Shown here piece by piece: positions 1 to 11,246 of a stretch of 64,000 nt of DNA (positions are counted from its first letter, which is position 1; every line of letters starts with the position of its first letter). The DNA is from Thalassia testudinum. Lineage: Eukaryota > Streptophyta > Magnoliopsida > Alismatales > Hydrocharitaceae. Location: assembly GCA_037157565.1 (NCBI GenBank), contig JAZHRO010000055.1:37355001-37419000 (forward strand), read 5' to 3'. The translations under genes and the position numbers were made by a program. The notes under the pieces are model-generated. The model worked only from the letters and a program-made list of their open reading frames with translations, was not told the DNA's origin and did no database searches.

Positions 1-3000
1 AGACCACGTGCCACGGTGGTTTTGAGAGGGGTATATGCAAGACGAGAAAATGAGTTTCAGGAATATAATGTTTATGCAAAAATATAATTATGCATGAACA
101 AAACTTAAGCAATGTTTTGTTTTTTTGTTTTTATTAACCAAGAAAACTGATAATGCTTTCCGGACAATGATCCAAAATTTGGTCCATGTAGTTTGCATCG
201 AGTTTAAAAATCCAACTCAAATATATTAAAATGAGCTATAAGGTGGGTTGATTCCATGGAGAAGGTAATGGATATTTCTTGGCTCCGTTCCCCTTTTCTT
301 ATACTTGAAAGTACGGAATCGAATGTTGATTTTTTCTGCAAGGGAAATAAGAGTTGGAACAAGGAAAGAGTAAACCACACGTGAAAAAGTGTATGCGTTC
401 AACTATATTATAAAAATACTTAGAGTGTAAGAAATTTATTAATTAAATTTTTATTTTTAGATTTAGGTTGCACTTAGATTTAAGTATTTCCCTCCCTCAT
501 AACTTAACCTATCCATAATAATTTTATAGAACAACAATCTAAGTCATATCCACCTTAGTCATAGATTAATTTATCTCCTAGAATGATTCCACGGTAGTAA
601 ATTAACACATAAAAGCTCAAGTTAATCTTTACGTGAAACTATTATTTTAATTTAATATAACCATACGAACCCCATTTTCAAGTCAAGAAATTACAGTAAC
701 ATTTTAACAAAGAGATCATCACTATATACGACTGCAGATAACGTAAACTTATTTATATTAAATAATAATTTATCCAAATAAAAGAAGAAGAAATATTATA
801 AGCAAATTTAAATGGAAGACTAAAATATATATATATATATAGTTTTTCTTTTTACTGATGATATTATGGATAGCGATATGGGTAGACGTGTGTCTCCTCT
901 TTGTTCACACGCATGTCCGCCTTGTTCGTAGTTGCTTCGTCGACCTGATTTGCATATGTTGGCCATGATGGGAATGGGTTAAGTAATTAAACGGGAGAGG
1001 GGGGAGATGTCGTTTTTACGGGGAGTAACTTTTCTTTTATTGAAGGTGTTGGAATTTTTTTGTCTCTCTCTACTTTTTCTGGGGTATATCTTTTTGTATC
1101 AAGTTATTCCGTTTAATAAAAATATTTAATAAAAAAAGAAAAACAGAAGAGGGGAAAGTGTGGTGGTGACGTGAGTAGAGAGATGGGAGTGGAGAGGAAT
1201 TGAGGTTGGGGGGAGGGGGCAGAGAGTAAGGGAGAATGACGGGGGCTCGGACGTGGGGTGTCGCTGTATGTGTAGCGCATAGGTAGGTACACATGGGTGA
1301 GTGAGTTAGAGGGCGTTGGGTGGAGTGGGTGGGTGTTCGCGAGAATGGAAGAAGAATCGAGTGAGCAATTAGTGTGGGTTTGTGTGGAGTGAATGTGTGT
1401 GTTCTTTTCTTTTAAAAAACATGCAATACTTTATTAAAAGGGAGTGATTACAGGAAGATACAATTTTAAAGGAAAAAGAAAAAAGGAAAATTAAATCACA
1501 TACATAAAAGTGGGAAAGATAAACTCCTTACAAAGAGGGAAATAAAATTTGTGAAATAAAAAAAAACTTATAATAAATATCAAAGAAACTTCAAGCAAAT
1601 AAATTAGTAGCCAACGTAACTCTATGTCAAAGGATGACAGTTACACTATCGAAAGCGTGATTTTAATGATCAATAGATTTGTACAAACGAGAAGGAGTCA
1701 AAATAAGTCGGTGAGATCTCGACTGAGTTGTTGCGGTCTCTAACATGATTCTATGAATCAAAATGCTACAGGAGTGGAGAGCGAGATCCAAGTTAGTGAT
1801 CGACGTGGAGGGGAAAAAGGGGATGAGGTTGTTGTGATAAGGAGGAAGTGGATAAAAATGAAACTCTACCTAAAAGGAAGAGGGGGACATGTCGAAAACG
1901 ATAGAATAAAGGGAAAGGAGACTCCCGACCAGTGCCGATCGATCGATCGAGAAAATCATAGGAGGACTCTCGCTAAAGGAAACTTGCAAAAGGGGTTAGG
2001 AGTAGAGTAGGCAGTTACAACCACCACGTTTTCTACCGAGTGAATGCGTGTTAAGTGGGTGAACATAATGTGATGGGGAATGGTGGGGGAGAAGTTATAG
2101 GGAAGAGAGTGTGTCCTCTCCGTAAGTCATGGGAGGGAGGGTGCATGTGGGGGCCGCGCACAGTATTGTATAAGTAAGAGTGTGAGAGCACACGACAAAC
2201 CCACTTGTCCAGAGCCCCTGTTTCCTTTGTTCCTCTTCAGCCATAACAGCCCTCCCCGCCCCCCCCCAAGCCAGATCTCCCCCTCTCCCTCCAGACCTCT
2301 CCTACAACTAAGGGCTTGACATGCAAAGCTCCTAGCGGCTTGCAGTGATCGGACACGACGGATGAGGCAACGACAACTGTGGAGGTCATCGTGGGGTTAT
2401 GCTCCGTTCGTCGCATGCCGTGGTCGGAGGGTTCTTCGCTTAGTGCAGAGCCTCAACGCAGCGTGGTCAGAATGGATGGCGACGACTTCGATCATGTGGC
2501 TGTGTGCTCCAGTGGTGGAGAGCGATAGTGGTGATTAACAACGGTTCTTACTGAGCCTGGTCTACATGCGGAGGTCCGTGCCATCAGCAGCAGCGTCGGT
2601 CGTGCTCAGCTTGCACATGGCAGCTGCAGGTGACAGCAACGGTTAACACTTGTCTCGTGTGATGTGTTGCAGAGTTTTGCATGTTTTGGCTTTTTGTTCG
2701 TGAGTTTGGTTTATTTTATTTCTTTTTTTGTATTATTTTTTATTTTATGGGGATCATATGTAACCTCAGGATTATATAACCAAGTTTTTGACGTTGTTTA
2801 AAAACTCTCAATTGTCATATCTACGAGCATGGAGTTGATCTCCTCAAGGAAGTTATTCGATTCCTGATCTTGAGATATATTTTTTTTATTTTTTATTTTT
2901 TTTTTCTAACATTCCCTCATTTTTACGTGGGCGTAGTTCTCCCTTTGGGTGTAAGGATTCTCTATTTCTCCATTTTACTTTGAAGTGGGTTCTTCCTCTC

Positions 3001-4690
3001 TAACGAAAGTTCTGATTTCCGTTAAAAGAAAAAAAAAGGTAGAAGCGCAGAGGACGCTGGGAAGGGGGAGAGTGGAAAACATAGCGCGATCGTGGGAGAG
3101 GCGGAGATGTGAATTGATGTGTGGATTTAAAATAACGTAAATGGGTTGTTGCGGAATGGTGGGGGAGAAACAATGGGTATTGGTAAATGTATTATAGTGA
3201 AATAATTAGATAAGTATTCAAATAGTAAGATACTAATGGGTGTGATAATGGATAAGGTAATAATAATTATTATATTTTATGTTTTATAGTTATATTATCA
3301 ATTGTCTGAAAATAAGGGATGAATGGAAAATAACTGTGTAAGTTCGATCATAGCTTTTAATTAGAATCGACAGCTTCACGTGCATGATTTCGTAGCGGTA
3401 ATGTAATCCTTATTTTGTCACGTCTAAAGTTGAGCTCTTGATTATGTTCACCCATTAATAACTTCACGCATGCATTCCACACATAAATTCCAAATCGTTT
3501 ACGTGATCTTAATGCATGTATACATTCTGACGCACGTAGGTTCTACACAATTTGCCCAATTTTAGGTGCCCACGCCAACTTTGGTCCCATCCGTCCATAT
3601 CCTTTTCATTTTCGTGTATGTGTTTGCTCCTTACAAAATCAAATACTCATACATTAATTATTTTAAATTTTATATTGATAATTTAATCCAAATTAAATTA
3701 CATAATTAAATATTATAGATATGAACTTTATATAAATTGCATAATTTAAAATCTAATTACATCAAAATTAGTAAATGTTAAATATGAATTATTCAAAAAA
3801 TGATCGATGTAGCAAAGCATTGCTTAGAGTACTAAATGGCACATTCACCACCAATTGAGATCCCTTCCCTCCTTGTTTGGCCATGATAGCCATCTCCCCT
3901 CCTTTCTCTATTGTTCTATCTTTAGCCACCCATCATTGCTTGTGGTGGATGATCAACAACATGTTTCTTGGTGGGTGCTACATTCTCCCCAACAAGTAAC
4001 CTGCTCGTGATCCCTACTTGGTGTGGTGACGAGTTGGTGGCACATGGTAGTTGAGACCTTGCTACCTATGGACTATGGTTCCTTGAGAGCAAGGGTTCGT
4101 CAACAACTTCTTTATTTCCCCTCCATGGTTTAGTCATAAACTCCATTTTGTCCTCATCTCTCTACAACCATTTTTCTTCAGCTTTTGTTGTTGTTTGTGG
4201 TTGTAGGTGTGTTTGTTGTTATTTGTATAGGTTACTTTACAACCTATTTTGGTGCTTGTTCTCTCTTGATTGGCTTGTTCCCAAGATTTTATATTGGGAT
4301 TGCGCACTGTGTATGCTCATCAGATGCCCTCGTTGACATTTCTGGGTCTTGTGATTACTTAATGTCTTGTTGGCATTACTGCCTTATTGGAGGTTCTTAT
4401 GTCGCTTGGTTCTTTCATGCACAGATTTGTACTATAGGATATCTAGTAACTATTGCATCTTTATGCCTCTTATATTCATTGGTTATGTATCCTTTCAGGT
4501 TGTTCTTCATTGTAGTGGTCCCTCTCTTGGGGCTTGTACTAGATAGTCACTCCTTGAATGAAATGCTATTCTCTTGTTGAAGAAGGTTCAAGAAAAAAAC
4601 CTGGATGTTGGAACTAGAGAGCAAGATAGCAAGGAGTAGAAGAAAATCATAATTTTGATGCTTGTTTGATACATATATTATTTATTTTCT
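1..4690. other. Intergenic DNA without a supported gene
   Basis: I see no convincing gene here. The stretch is AT-rich, with purine-rich G/A tracts at about 1140-1400 and 2040-2150 and a short (AT)n run at about 824-840. An A-rich run at about 3024-3039 follows a T-rich block and could be the tail of an old non-LTR retroposon, but no reverse transcriptase frame or target duplication was found. The phrase GGAATGGTGGGGGAGAA occurs near 2079 and again near 3155, hinting at an old local duplication. A hydrophobic reading frame of 131 codons at 4185-4580 has no recognisable domain and T-rich composition. Confidence 0.6.
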
Positions 4691-4696
4691 TGTCTA

Positions 4697-6402
4697 TCAA
4701 ACTTTATTTGGGTGCTCATGCAATGGGTTCTCTAAGGAATATTTGGGGGCAGCACTAGAAGGCTCAAAAGGAAAAGCATTAGTAGCAGCAATGGACACTT
4801 CTTGGGGAACAATAGAAGTAGGTGGTGCTAAATTACTTGGAGAAGAAGATATAGCAGTGTCAACAGAACTTGTGGCAAAGCACAAAAGAGCCCCAAAGGA
4901 ATTACTTGGAGTAGTAGTCGAAGCTCCAGTAGTAAATGAATCTAATAAGGACAGAGGAATTGGAAGCAATAAAAAGAAATTCTCATATTGAGTAGCATCA
5001 GTAGAAGTTGTGGAACTAACATTTTCTTTAAAAGGGAATAATTGTTCATCAAAAAGAGCATGTTTAGCAATAATGACTTTATCAGTAGAAATGTTATAAC
5101 ACTTGTAAGCTTTGTGATGATAGCTGTAGCCCAAAAATACAAGCTTGGTTGATCTTGGCTACAATTTGTGCTTCGTATATGGCTGTAAAAAATCATAGTT
5201 GCAAAAACCTTTAAGAAGGTGTAATCAGGTTTAGAACCATAAAGAAGCTCATGTGGAGTCTTGTTGGCAATAATTGAAGAAGGAAGGACATTGATAACTT
5301 GCACAGCTAAATGAAAGGCCAAAAACAAAAATCTAAGTGGCATAGAAGCATGAAAAAACTTGGCTCAAACTATCTCAATCATATGATCATTTTTCCTCTC
5401 ATCTCTGCCTTTCTCTTGAGGGACAAGAGGAGAAAACACCCTATGATGTACCCCTTGCTGGAGAAACCAAGCATGAAGCTTCTAGTGTTCACCATCCTAG
5501 TCAGAGTGAATTCTTGACTTTAGCCCCAAATTCAGTATGCAAATATGAAAAGAATTGTTAGTAACAAAAAACACATCTAATTTCTACTTTAAGGAAAATA
5601 TCTTGGCATATTTGGTACAATCATCTATAAATGTAACACAAGACTTGTACCCATCCAAAGATAGGATAGGTGACCTCCACACATTAGGAGAAAGCAAATC
5701 AAAGGGCATAAAGCACTAATAGAATTAGTTGAGGACAAATGTAGTATATGTACATGCTTTGGCCATACAAAAAGATTCACAAAGTGAAATTTATTTAAAT
5801 TCAGAGTAGACAAGTTGTTACTACACACGATTGACCAGATGACTTAGTAATTTGCATGACCAAGCCTATTATGCCAAACACCAAAAGGCACCTTTATGGA
5901 CTATGTACAATAGGGGAAATTGTAGAACTTAAGTTATTAGTAGCCAAAAGAGAGTGTGGAGAAGCATCAGCAAACCTAGTAGCAGCACAAGTGCTACTAG
6001 AATCAAAAGTCTTCTTAGGAATCCACACTTGATAAAGAGCCTTTTATGCATCTTAACTCGCAAAAGAACTTCCTTAGACACTAGGTCCTTAATAACAAGA
6101 GAATCATGATATATTTTGAAATAGCATTTGTTATTATTAGTAAACTAATAGATAGAAAGGAGATTATTGCCCACATGAGGAACAACAAGAACATTTTGCA
6201 GGAATAATAAGAAACTACCTGCTCCAAATAGCTTGGTACATATGCAAAATAGGTTCAGCTCCACCATTACCAAAATGAATCAAATCAAAGCCACTATACT
6301 AAGAATTAAGAACAAGAGTTTGCGAGGAATTCATGATATGGCGTGATGCATCTAAATCAGCAAGACAGGAGGTGAGAATAGAACTCCTAATGATTGTTTA
6401 AG
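4697..6402 (-). pseudogene. Ty1/copia pol remnant (protease end, GAG-pre-integrase, integrase), element H
   Basis: Read on the minus strand, this is decayed copia polyprotein. From 6402 downward there is a protease-like end (ASRHIMNSSQ, then HFGNGG), then a GAG-pre-integrase-like stretch ending ALYQVW. Integrase-core remains follow (STNSISALCPLICFLLMCGG at about 5690-5740), then the integrase C-terminal signature (ANKTPHELLYGSKPDY, then GYSYHHKAYKC and FDEQLFPF). Many stops and frameshifts break it, so it cannot be functional. Reverse transcriptase and RNase H are absent: similarity stops at about 4690 in the linker before RT, with no LTR seen. The matching gag lies at 14192-14906, because element A is inserted between the two parts. 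Confidence 0.8.
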
Positions 6403-6407
6403 CTTAT
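6403..6407. repeat. Left target-site duplication of element A (CTTAT)
   Basis: CTTAT directly precedes the TGTTGAACGAG terminus of A and recurs exactly at 14187-14191 after its ...TTTACATCA terminus. A 5-bp duplication is standard for LTR-retrotransposon integrase. Confidence 0.95.
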
Positions 6408-8156
6408 TGTTGAACGAGAATCAACGCTAACGTGTTTGGTTTTGGAAAACCCGTCGTTGTAGTTCGAAAGCGAAGGATTCGTGTTCAACAAATAAAATTT
6501 ATACCGAAATAAGAATTCCGGGTCGAACACAGGGAGGCAAACGTTTGATTTAAAAACTTCGCATTTCGTTTTTTTATTTTGTCACGAAGAAATTCAATTT
6601 AAACTATCTAAGTATCTACAACAAATAAAAGAGAGAGAGGGAGTAAGAGAGAGAGAAAGAATACTATACATGGAAATCAAAATGAGATGTAGAATAGACA
6701 AGGAATTTATCATAAAAGAGTTCGTTCCTTACAACTAGAAAACATAAAACAATTACTCTAGAAATCATTAAAAGAATGGAGGGAGAAATGTCCTCCTCGA
6801 CGATCGCTCGGAGGACGAATAGACTACTCTAGAAAGCAGTAAATCTATACTAGAAAGCAGTAAAAAGAATAGGGAGAGAGAATCCTCCTCGACGGTCGCT
6901 TGGAGGACGAGCCGGACGGGACGACGCCTAGACGAAGGAGAACGAAGCGGGACGAAGGAGGACGAAGCAGAAGAACGGGAACGAAGCAGCACGCCGTCGT
7001 CGTCGCGGGATCCACTTCCGAAGGGGGACGAAAATTTGGACTTTATCTCGCGAGAAGCATCCCGGGTGTGGGACAAGCTTCTCTTGAGCTTTGGAGAGGT
7101 AGAGAGGAGAAGGAAGGGATGAAAATTTCGTATGGAGGGGGTCTCCTTTTATAGTTGCAAGGAGTGGGGGCAAAATGGACATTACATCTTCAAAATAATA
7201 AATAAGGGGTCTTTAGTGATGGATAAAACCGTCGCCGTCGCCGCCGCGCCCACGCGCGCCCGCTCGGCTGGCCTGCGCGCGTAACGCATACGCACGTCCG
7301 CGTCGTCTCAGCCGTCCGATCGCGAGATCGGACGGCTTAGATCGCGTCCGCGCCCGCTGCGTAGCGCGCCCGCCCGCGTGCGATCGAGCGTCCACCAGAG
7401 CGTCCAATTGCGCGTCGGCGCTATCGGGCGCGCACGGCCGTTGGATCTTCATCCGACGCTCGTGCGCGCCCGCTCGCCCGCGCCTTCGACCCCCTCTCCG
7501 CGGCTCGAACCCGCGACCTCCGCTTCGCCCGCAGCTGCGTCGCCGCTGCGCTACGCGGGCGAAATGGTCGCGCAGACGTTTTTAAACGCGCGCGACCGCA
7601 GCCGTTGGATCGAGATCCAACGGCGGAGAGGAGACGGTGCGCGGTCTTCACAGGACTCCTGCGGCCGATTGGGCGGCTGGGATGGCGCCACGTGGCGCTA
7701 TCTTGGCCGTCCATCTTCTGGAAGTTGTAGATGGTGCCACGGATGTCGGATTGACTCGATTTTTGTGTCGTTCGGCTGCGATCGTTGATCCGAATTCATC
7801 CGTGTGGTCGGATTTTCCATCTGAAGTGCGGATTTACACCATCCTGACCCTTGATCTTCTAGGGTTCCCCGGTCTCTATCTGATGCTACGGATGCCTGAT
7901 TAGGGCGATCTTGGAGTCGTTGAACTCCAATCGTCGCCCTGATCATATCCATACGGTTGGATCTTTGATCCGAGGCCCCGATAAAATATTTGCCCTATCC
8001 AAGCACATAAAAGGAGACAATTAACCTCCATTTTATTCAAACTACTCTAAATGCAAGATGATGCATGTAATGCAATATTTATATCATGAAATGCAATCCT
8101 ATGCTTAAGAACATGCATAAATAGACATTTTAAGTAGTGTAAATGTGTTTACATCA
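6408..8156 (-). repeat. Element A left LTR (3' LTR)
   Basis: 1749 bp, TG...CA. On the element's strand it opens with a perfect 6-bp-stem hairpin (TGTAAA-CACA-TTTACA, 8138-8153). A TATA box lies at 7145-7155 (minus: ACTATAAAAGG). The block at about 7200-7720, downstream-to-upstream of that box, is extremely GC- and CpG-rich. ORFs in this LTR, such as 7378-7788, are composition artefacts. It has a 26-bp palindrome at about 7311-7336 that the other LTR lacks in full. Confidence 0.93.
7145..7155 (-). promoter_or_regulatory. TATA box in left LTR of A
   Basis: Minus-strand ACTATAAAAGG followed by GAGACCCCC, a classic plant core promoter in an LTR. The copy in the 5' LTR, the one that would drive the element, is at 13171-13190 and reads CTATAAAAAGAGACCCC. 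Confidence 0.7.
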
Positions 8157-8193
8157 TACCCCCATGCCTATCTTTTGCTAGTCCCTAGCAAAA
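8157..8193 (-). promoter_or_regulatory. 3' polypurine tract and adjacent hairpin of A
   Basis: Minus-strand AGGCATGGGGGTA lies directly against the LTR start TGATG, the expected plus-strand primer of reverse transcription. Just upstream in the RNA is a perfect 9-bp inverted repeat, arm TTTTGCTAG at 8173-8181 and arm CTAGCAAAA at 8185-8193, with a 3-nt loop. The same PPT-hairpin pair occurs in E, and more weakly in B and C. Confidence 0.85.
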
Positions 8194-9384
8194 ACTATAT
8201 GCTATTTATAAAAGAATTAGGTTGGATTATTTGGACCTGAGTTATTTTCAATCATTAAGAAATTGTCTACTTAAGAACTGAACTTTCAAAGACACAACAG
8301 TGCCCGGGTATCAGCCAAAATGCAGACCGCCTCAAGCCTCGCCTTATTCAAAGAAAAATTTCTTTTTCTGTTTTTACTTTTTTTTTTTTTTTTTTTTTTT
8401 GGATTTTCAAATTTTAGGGTTTAAGAGTGGCTTTCTACGGCCATTCAACTCACCCAAGATTTGATGAGAACCCTAAGTTTCAAGCATCTTATTGTGATTG
8501 TGATAGACTCGTTGACCGGCAATTAAAACGGACTTCGGATTTCTACGCCTCTAGGTGACCTCAAAAAGAATTCTGCCTAAAGGTGTATCTTTACAACCGG
8601 TAGCTTTCTCCCTACTTTTATTTTTTTTATTTCTATTTTTTTTTTTAACGGGGTCAACACAAGGGTGAATCCAGTGTATATCTCCCCGGTTTATTCTACT
8701 TCTCCGCTTCTTCCTAAGTGTTTTGAGAATTTTTAGTGCATTTTCTGAGCTGGGTTCTGGACAACCGGTCGATGAGCTGTTACCACCGACAACTTGCCAG
8801 CCATACTCGTGCGGCGAAGTGTGGCTTATTTCTTTTTGTTCTTTTCTCCTTTTTGATTTTTTTTTTTTTTTTAAGTAGGTGGCTTCCCTGGTCTAAGATT
8901 TACCTAAAGGCAGCAAAAAGAGAAAGGTCCAGTGACTGGGCTCTGGACAACCTACCTATGGGCTGTTACCCACGATAACTTGCCAGCCATATCACCCTAG
9001 AAGGTTCATTAGCTACCCAATTTCCGTTAAAATTGCCAAACAACGAGTCAGTGCAAAGAAAGTGTGTAGATGCTTAAAACTCAAAATTCCCTTAAATCAG
9101 AGGGCGGGTTGACAAGTCGTGTACTTATCACCCAAACTTATTTATTCCAATTATAATAAAATTCAGGTTGGCGAGAACTCGAAAAACAAATCCACATTTT
9201 AGTGGATACATAGGCTGATTAAGTCCAAAGACCTGAAGGGTCTTTGTGTTCAAACCATAATATAGTATTTCTTAAGATCGAAAATTTTCTTAAACCCAAA
9301 TTCTCTTTCCTAATTTCGATTTTTTTTTTTTTTTAATAATAAAACAAATCTACGGAGCTGACGAATGAATTCAAAGATAAATAT
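8194..9384 (-). other. Element A 3' untranslated region between the two polypurine tracts
   Basis: No ORF. It holds poly-T runs at about 8380-8400, 8859-8872 and 9321-9334, and a 55-bp direct repeat in two copies (8751-8805 and 8937-8991). Each copy contains TCTGGACAACC and ends ACTTGCCAGCCATA. Confidence 0.7.
8751..8991. repeat. Two-copy 55-bp direct repeat in A
   Basis: Copies at 8751-8805 and 8937-8991 share TCTGGACAACC, GAGCTGTTACC or GGGCTGTTACC, and ACTTGCCAGCCATA. They are 186 bp apart. E has a three-copy 37-bp repeat at the equivalent place. Confidence 0.8.
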
Positions 9385-9423
9385 CCATCCCCCCATGCCT
9401 ATCTAATGCAATGTCCTCATTGT
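9385..9423 (-). promoter_or_regulatory. Internal polypurine tract and CAATG/CATTG hairpin of A
   Basis: On the minus strand, the hairpin CAATG-AGGA-CATTG (9409-9422) is followed by TAGGCATGGGGGG (9387-9399), a near copy of the 3' polypurine tract about 1.2 kb away. The 609-codon ORF ends at the TGA inside this hairpin. The same arrangement occurs in B, C and E. Confidence 0.75.
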
Positions 9424-11246
9424 ATTAAAAAGACATAAAACAGAGTGGAAAAGCGTAGAAAGCACCTGAATTGCGTGGATATCGGGTCCGCTCCGAGATG
9501 AAAATGAAAAAGAACTGTATATGTGCTGAGTTTAGTGCCTTCAGCTAGGCACACTATACAAAGAAAAGAAATGAAGAATTCACATGAGCAGGTCAGAATT
9601 AGAATAAACAGAAGAATCCTCTGACCTGTCAGCAGAGGTCCACAGATGTGGACCAGATTGTGGTGCAGACCCACACCCCATAATCGAGAATATCTTAGGT
9701 TCTGGATAAAAATTACCCAAAACCTAAAATCAGAATGCAAGCGGGGTCGGGCCTGCGATTTGTGAGGATGCAACCCAAGGCCAAAATGTCGGGTTACAGA
9801 GAATTGAAGCTCAAAAGGATAATCGTTAAATGTGTGCTTGAGTTTGACATCCTCGAAACAAATGTCGTAAGGGTTCTGATTTGATGGTTTCAGTTTAAAA
9901 GGAACCCTTCGACTCAATCTTCCATTTCCTCCAAAATTGACTTCCCAAATCAGAATTTCCCAGCTCCTATCCTCCTCATTCGGCATATCAAATTCCATGA
10001 CCTCTTGTATATTCATCACCCCGTCTGAAATCTCCAAGTCTAGATGATGTGGCAAAATCAAAATTGACTTGGGTCTAATTATCTCAGAATTAGAATCATC
10101 AATAAGCTCAACAGGGTGTAACTGATAATCAGGGCATTGAATTAATTCCTCCAGAAAATGCGATTCTGGATCCGTATCGTGTGCCCTAATAAGATCAGTT
10201 TCCTCAGTTATTGGGCTATCAAATGATCTATCAGATTCCTCAGGCCCAATCGTCTCACAAAAATCGTGATCTGAAAACTCGTGTGAGACTTCGCAACTTG
10301 AATCTTCACCATCAGGATCCGTATCAATGTATGTCCCAAAATCATTTGTCACTTTGCGTTCCAAGGAGACATACGTTTTCTCGTAACCCGGCTCAGGGAT
10401 TTCAGGTGAAGAAATCAAATCATCCTTAATTGGTTGTTTTAATTCAATCTGGTCAGCTTCGTAACACATGTCCCCCCCAACAGGTGCCTGAGCGGGTTCT
10501 GTCATTGGCTTTCCTGAAGAGAGTTCATCCTGGGAATTATTCCAAGATTGAATCAAAGCAATCACGAATCTCATCCTCAATTTCGCTAATTTCCCAAGTA
10601 GAAACTCACCCGGGTTCTTATCCTTAACATCCTGGAGCCAATCCAACAAAGACTTGTTTAAATCATCAATCATTTCAATCAGGGGCTCCAATCTCTCAAT
10701 GTAAGGTATTGGCTGAACTTCTAAAGATTGAATGATATTCCTCAAGTTAGCCAGAACCTTATCTTGAACCTGATTAACCTGAACCAAATGAGTTGGTTCA
10801 GGGTTGGGCGGGTTTGACATCAATGTAGAGGAATTAACGAATTGAGATTCGTTATACCCATCCTGATAATAGGTCATTTCAGATTGTTCAAAAGATGGAG
10901 ATGACCTAAAGGCAGTGAAATCAGAGGATGGGTAAGGATCAGTGTATCCTTCTTGATTGTAGATCGCATTAGGTTGTTCATGAAAGGAGGACGATCTATA
11001 ATCGATGCAACTCTGAGAAGGATAGAATTGAGAATCAAAGTGTTCAGGGTTAGACCCTAAACACGGGGGTCCGGAATTGTATCCCCAATCCGAATTATCC
11101 CAACTAACTAATGGTCGATTACAATACGAGTTGGGATAATCATCATGTTGAGGATAATTTACAACAGGAGGGAAAGAGCGGGAATGCGTGAAATATGTGG
11201 AAGGATTCATGAGACACTGGAGGAAGAAAGGTGCCCTGCAATACAA
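9417..11246 (-). CDS. Unknown acidic Tyr/Pro-rich protein of non-autonomous element A (609 codons)
   Basis: I do not recognise this protein. It is one uninterrupted frame of 609 codons between the leader and the 3' noncoding region. The first ATG gives MYCRAPFF; a second at 11210 (MNPSTYF) follows a splice-acceptor-like TTGTATTGCAG and may be the real start. Residues 13-145 are rich in Tyr, Pro, Ser and Asn and contain an internal duplication: SFHEQPNAIYNQEGY at about 88-101 and SFEQSEMTYYQDGY at about 118-131. Residues 155-245 look helical (LEPLIEMIDDLNKSLLDWL). Residues 265-430 are strongly acidic. I find no CCHC knuckle, protease, RT or integrase motif. The last 100 or so codons run into the conserved 3' structured motif and may be untranslated or non-essential. 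A decayed frame of the same layout lies in B (45671-47493). It could be a diverged gag-like packaging protein or an extra ORF; neither is shown. Confidence 0.6.
   Translation of the reverse strand: MYCRAPFFLQCLMNPSTYFTHSRSFPPVVNYPQHDDYPNSYCNRPLVSWDNSDWGYNSGPPCLGSNPEHFDSQFYPSQSCIDYRSSSFHEQPNAIYNQEGYTDPYPSSDFTAFRSSPSFEQSEMTYYQDGYNESQFVNSSTLMSNPPNPEPTHLVQVNQVQDKVLANLRNIIQSLEVQPIPYIERLEPLIEMIDDLNKSLLDWLQDVKDKNPGEFLLGKLAKLRMRFVIALIQSWNNSQDELSSGKPMTEPAQAPVGGDMCYEADQIELKQPIKDDLISSPEIPEPGYEKTYVSLERKVTNDFGTYIDTDPDGEDSSCEVSHEFSDHDFCETIGPEESDRSFDSPITEETDLIRAHDTDPESHFLEELIQCPDYQLHPVELIDDSNSEIIRPKSILILPHHLDLEISDGVMNIQEVMEFDMPNEEDRSWEILIWEVNFGGNGRLSRRVPFKLKPSNQNPYDICFEDVKLKHTFNDYPFELQFSVTRHFGLGLHPHKSQARPRLHSDFRFWVIFIQNLRYSRLWGVGLHHNLVHICGPLLTGQRILLFILILTCSCEFFISFLCIVCLAEGTKLSTYTVLFHFHLGADPISTQFRCFLRFSTLFYVFLIQ
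9524..9548 (-). promoter_or_regulatory. Conserved GCCTAGCTGAAGGC stem-loop of A
   Basis: On the minus strand GTGCCT-AGCTGA-AGGCAC folds into a 6-bp stem and is followed by TAAACTCAGC. C has the same motif after pol (39462-39486), and E a variant (about 20793-20815). Confidence 0.65.

Noticed and set aside
1753..2010. 85-codon basic frame as a small host gene
   Set aside because: Purine-rich low-complexity DNA without promoter, homology or codon signal.
4185..4580. 131-codon hydrophobic frame that could be a membrane protein
   Set aside because: T-rich composition makes any frame look hydrophobic. There is no conserved motif or supporting structure around it.
7378..7788. Arg/Ser-rich frames in GC-rich DNA, repeated at 13409-13855
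   Set aside because: Duplicated in both LTRs of A; composition-driven, with competing frames on the other strand.
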